Position numbers and translations under genes: made by a program. Under the pieces are notes generated by a model. That model had not been told where the DNA came from. It was given only the letters and a program-made list of their open reading frames with translations, and searched no databases. 16,330 nucleotides of DNA from JASEHD01 sp964471945 (GTDB taxonomy: Bacteria > Bacteroidota > Ignavibacteria > UBA10030 > SZUA-254), in the NCBI GenBank assembly GCA_964471945.1, contig CAYYIJ010000056.1, forward strand, positions 1-16,330. The letters are read 5' to 3'. Of the stretch, positions 15,410-16,330 are shown in pieces (position 1 is the first letter of the stretch; each line of letters begins with the position of its first letter).

Positions 15410-16306
15410 ATGGCAACACTTCGAGAAATAAAGCAGCGCATCAGTGGTGTAAAAAACACACAGAAAATCACAAAAGCTATGAAAATGGTAGCGGCTGCAA
15501 AACTCCGCCGCGCTCAGGATGCTGTTGTTGCTGCTCGACCTTATGCAAGAAAAATGCGTGAGTTGTTAAACCATCTCGCCGATATTTCAGATATCTCCAT
15601 TCATCCACTTCAAACTATCCGTCCTGTAAACAATGTTGCAATTATTGTTATAACTGCGGACCGCGGGTTATGCGGCGCTTTCAATTCAAATCTTATCAGA
15701 TCAACAGTACATCATATCCAAACTAATTATGGCGAAATGAATGCAAAAGGAAAAGTTACGTTAATTTGTATTGGAAAAAAGGGCAGTGATTTTTTTAAAA
15801 AGAATGATTACAAAATTGCCAACAGATATTTAGGTATTTTCAAGGATTTACATTTTGATCACGCACGTTCTATTATTAATGACGTTGTTAAGGGTTACGA
15901 TTCCCTTGAATATGACCGAGTAGAAATCGTGTATAACGAATTCAAATCCATCGTTCAGCCGCATATCATCATCGAGCAATTTCTACCAATCCGACCCAAT
16001 CTAACAGATCCGGAATCCCAAATCCGAAATCCGATATCTCCTATATATTATATCTACGAACGGTCGTTAGAAACGATAATATCATCTCTCATTCCGAAGC
16101 ATCTCAACTTCCGTCTTTGGCATGCGTTGTTAGAATCAAATGCCGCAGAACAAGGTGCGCGCATGTCTGCAATGGATAATGCAACAACGAATGCATCCGA
16201 GTTAATCCGCTCACTCCAGCTCAATTACAATAAAGCACGTCAAGCATCAATTACAAAAGAGCTGCTCGAGATAGTCAGCGGTGCTGAAGCGTTGAAGAAC
16301 GAGTAG
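15410..16306 (+). CDS. atpG: F-type ATP synthase subunit gamma
   Basis: This 298-residue rotor shaft is complete in the window. The N-terminal helix ATLREIKQRISGVKNTQKITKAM and KMVAAAKLRRAQ, the DRGLCGAFNSN motif (about 83-93), and the C-terminal helix with EQGARMSAMDNATTNASELI are diagnostic. It is slightly longer than E. coli gamma (about 287). Part of the excess is a variable linker, PNLTDPESQIRNPISPIYYIYE (about 194-215), that contains a 7-bp tandem repeat (16011-16038). The window ends 24 bases later, so it cannot be seen whether atpD and atpC follow. Confidence 0.95.
   Translation: MATLREIKQRISGVKNTQKITKAMKMVAAAKLRRAQDAVVAARPYARKMRELLNHLADISDISIHPLQTIRPVNNVAIIVITADRGLCGAFNSNLIRSTVHHIQTNYGEMNAKGKVTLICIGKKGSDFFKKNDYKIANRYLGIFKDLHFDHARSIINDVVKGYDSLEYDRVEIVYNEFKSIVQPHIIIEQFLPIRPNLTDPESQIRNPISPIYYIYERSLETIISSLIPKHLNFRLWHALLESNAAEQGARMSAMDNATTNASELIRSLQLNYNKARQASITKELLEIVSGAEALKNE
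16011..16038 (+). repeat. four tandem 7-bp units (consensus CGAAATC) inside atpG
   Basis: Successive heptamers CGGAATC, CCAAATC, CGAAATC and CGATATC fill 28 bases. Because 7 is not a multiple of 3, each unit is read in a different frame, giving PESQIRNPIS. The repeat lies in the variable linker between the Rossmann-like domain and the C-terminal helix of gamma, where extra residues are tolerated. Recent growth from a short-repeat sequence is an inference. Confidence 0.5.
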
Positions 16307-16330
16307 AAATATATTCGATTTTCGATGTTT

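Noticed and set aside
1..16330. Defence island, prophage or biosynthetic cluster
   Set aside because: No nuclease, helicase, reverse transcriptase, phage structural or assembly-line gene is present on either strand. Apart from the two small mobile-element traces, the window is housekeeping sequence.

Overview
The window is about 16 kb of low-to-moderate GC bacterial chromosome, densely coded. It looks like the Bacteroidota/Chlorobi/Ignavibacteria side of the tree. Support for this is a DUF5916 outer-membrane protein, a bactofilin directly ahead of the atpZ-atpI-atpBEFHAG genes, a Bacteroidota-style M23 peptidase, a UbiE/MenG methyltransferase, and mostly weak Shine-Dalgarno sites. The phylum is an inference from gene content; I could not run a search.

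Layout. (1) 1-34 is the right end of a short inverted-repeat element. (2) 153-2751, minus strand: a three-gene unit coupled by ATGA overlaps, encoding an ECF sigma factor, a membrane anti-sigma factor with a zinc-binding motif, and an exported protein with TPR-like, beta-repeat and HEAT-like parts. (3) 2882-5404, minus strand: a large DUF5916 outer-membrane protein, divergent from (4) a ubiE/menE-pathway methyltransferase (menG) at 5523-6257. (5) 6245-6367: a complete 123-bp MITE-like element whose 15-bp terminal inverted repeats encode the last residues and stop codons of both convergent neighbours, ubiE and (6) an RlmD/RumA-type 23S rRNA m5U methyltransferase (6355-7764, minus). (7) 7911-8069: a 52-residue membrane protein. 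(8) 8165-8290: a transposase N-terminal relic, in frame with (9) an exported DUF1343/NamZ-type N-acetylmuramidase (8291-9538). (10) 9617-16306: a tightly packed run of plus-strand genes for an M23 peptidase, bactofilin, AtpZ, AtpI, and F-ATPase subunits a, c, b, delta, alpha and gamma. The window ends 24 bases after atpG, so the position of atpD/atpC is not visible.

How it fits together. The right half pairs cell-wall remodelling and scaffolding (NamZ, M23 peptidase, bactofilin) with the proton-translocating ATP synthase in what reads as one transcription unit from the M23 gene onward. The left half is an envelope or stress signalling cassette beside an outer-membrane protein. Most genes are ordinary housekeeping. 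The points worth a second look are the MITE-like element that ends two genes, the transposase relic fused to namZ, the hybrid protein in the sigma cassette, and a 7-bp tandem repeat inside atpG.
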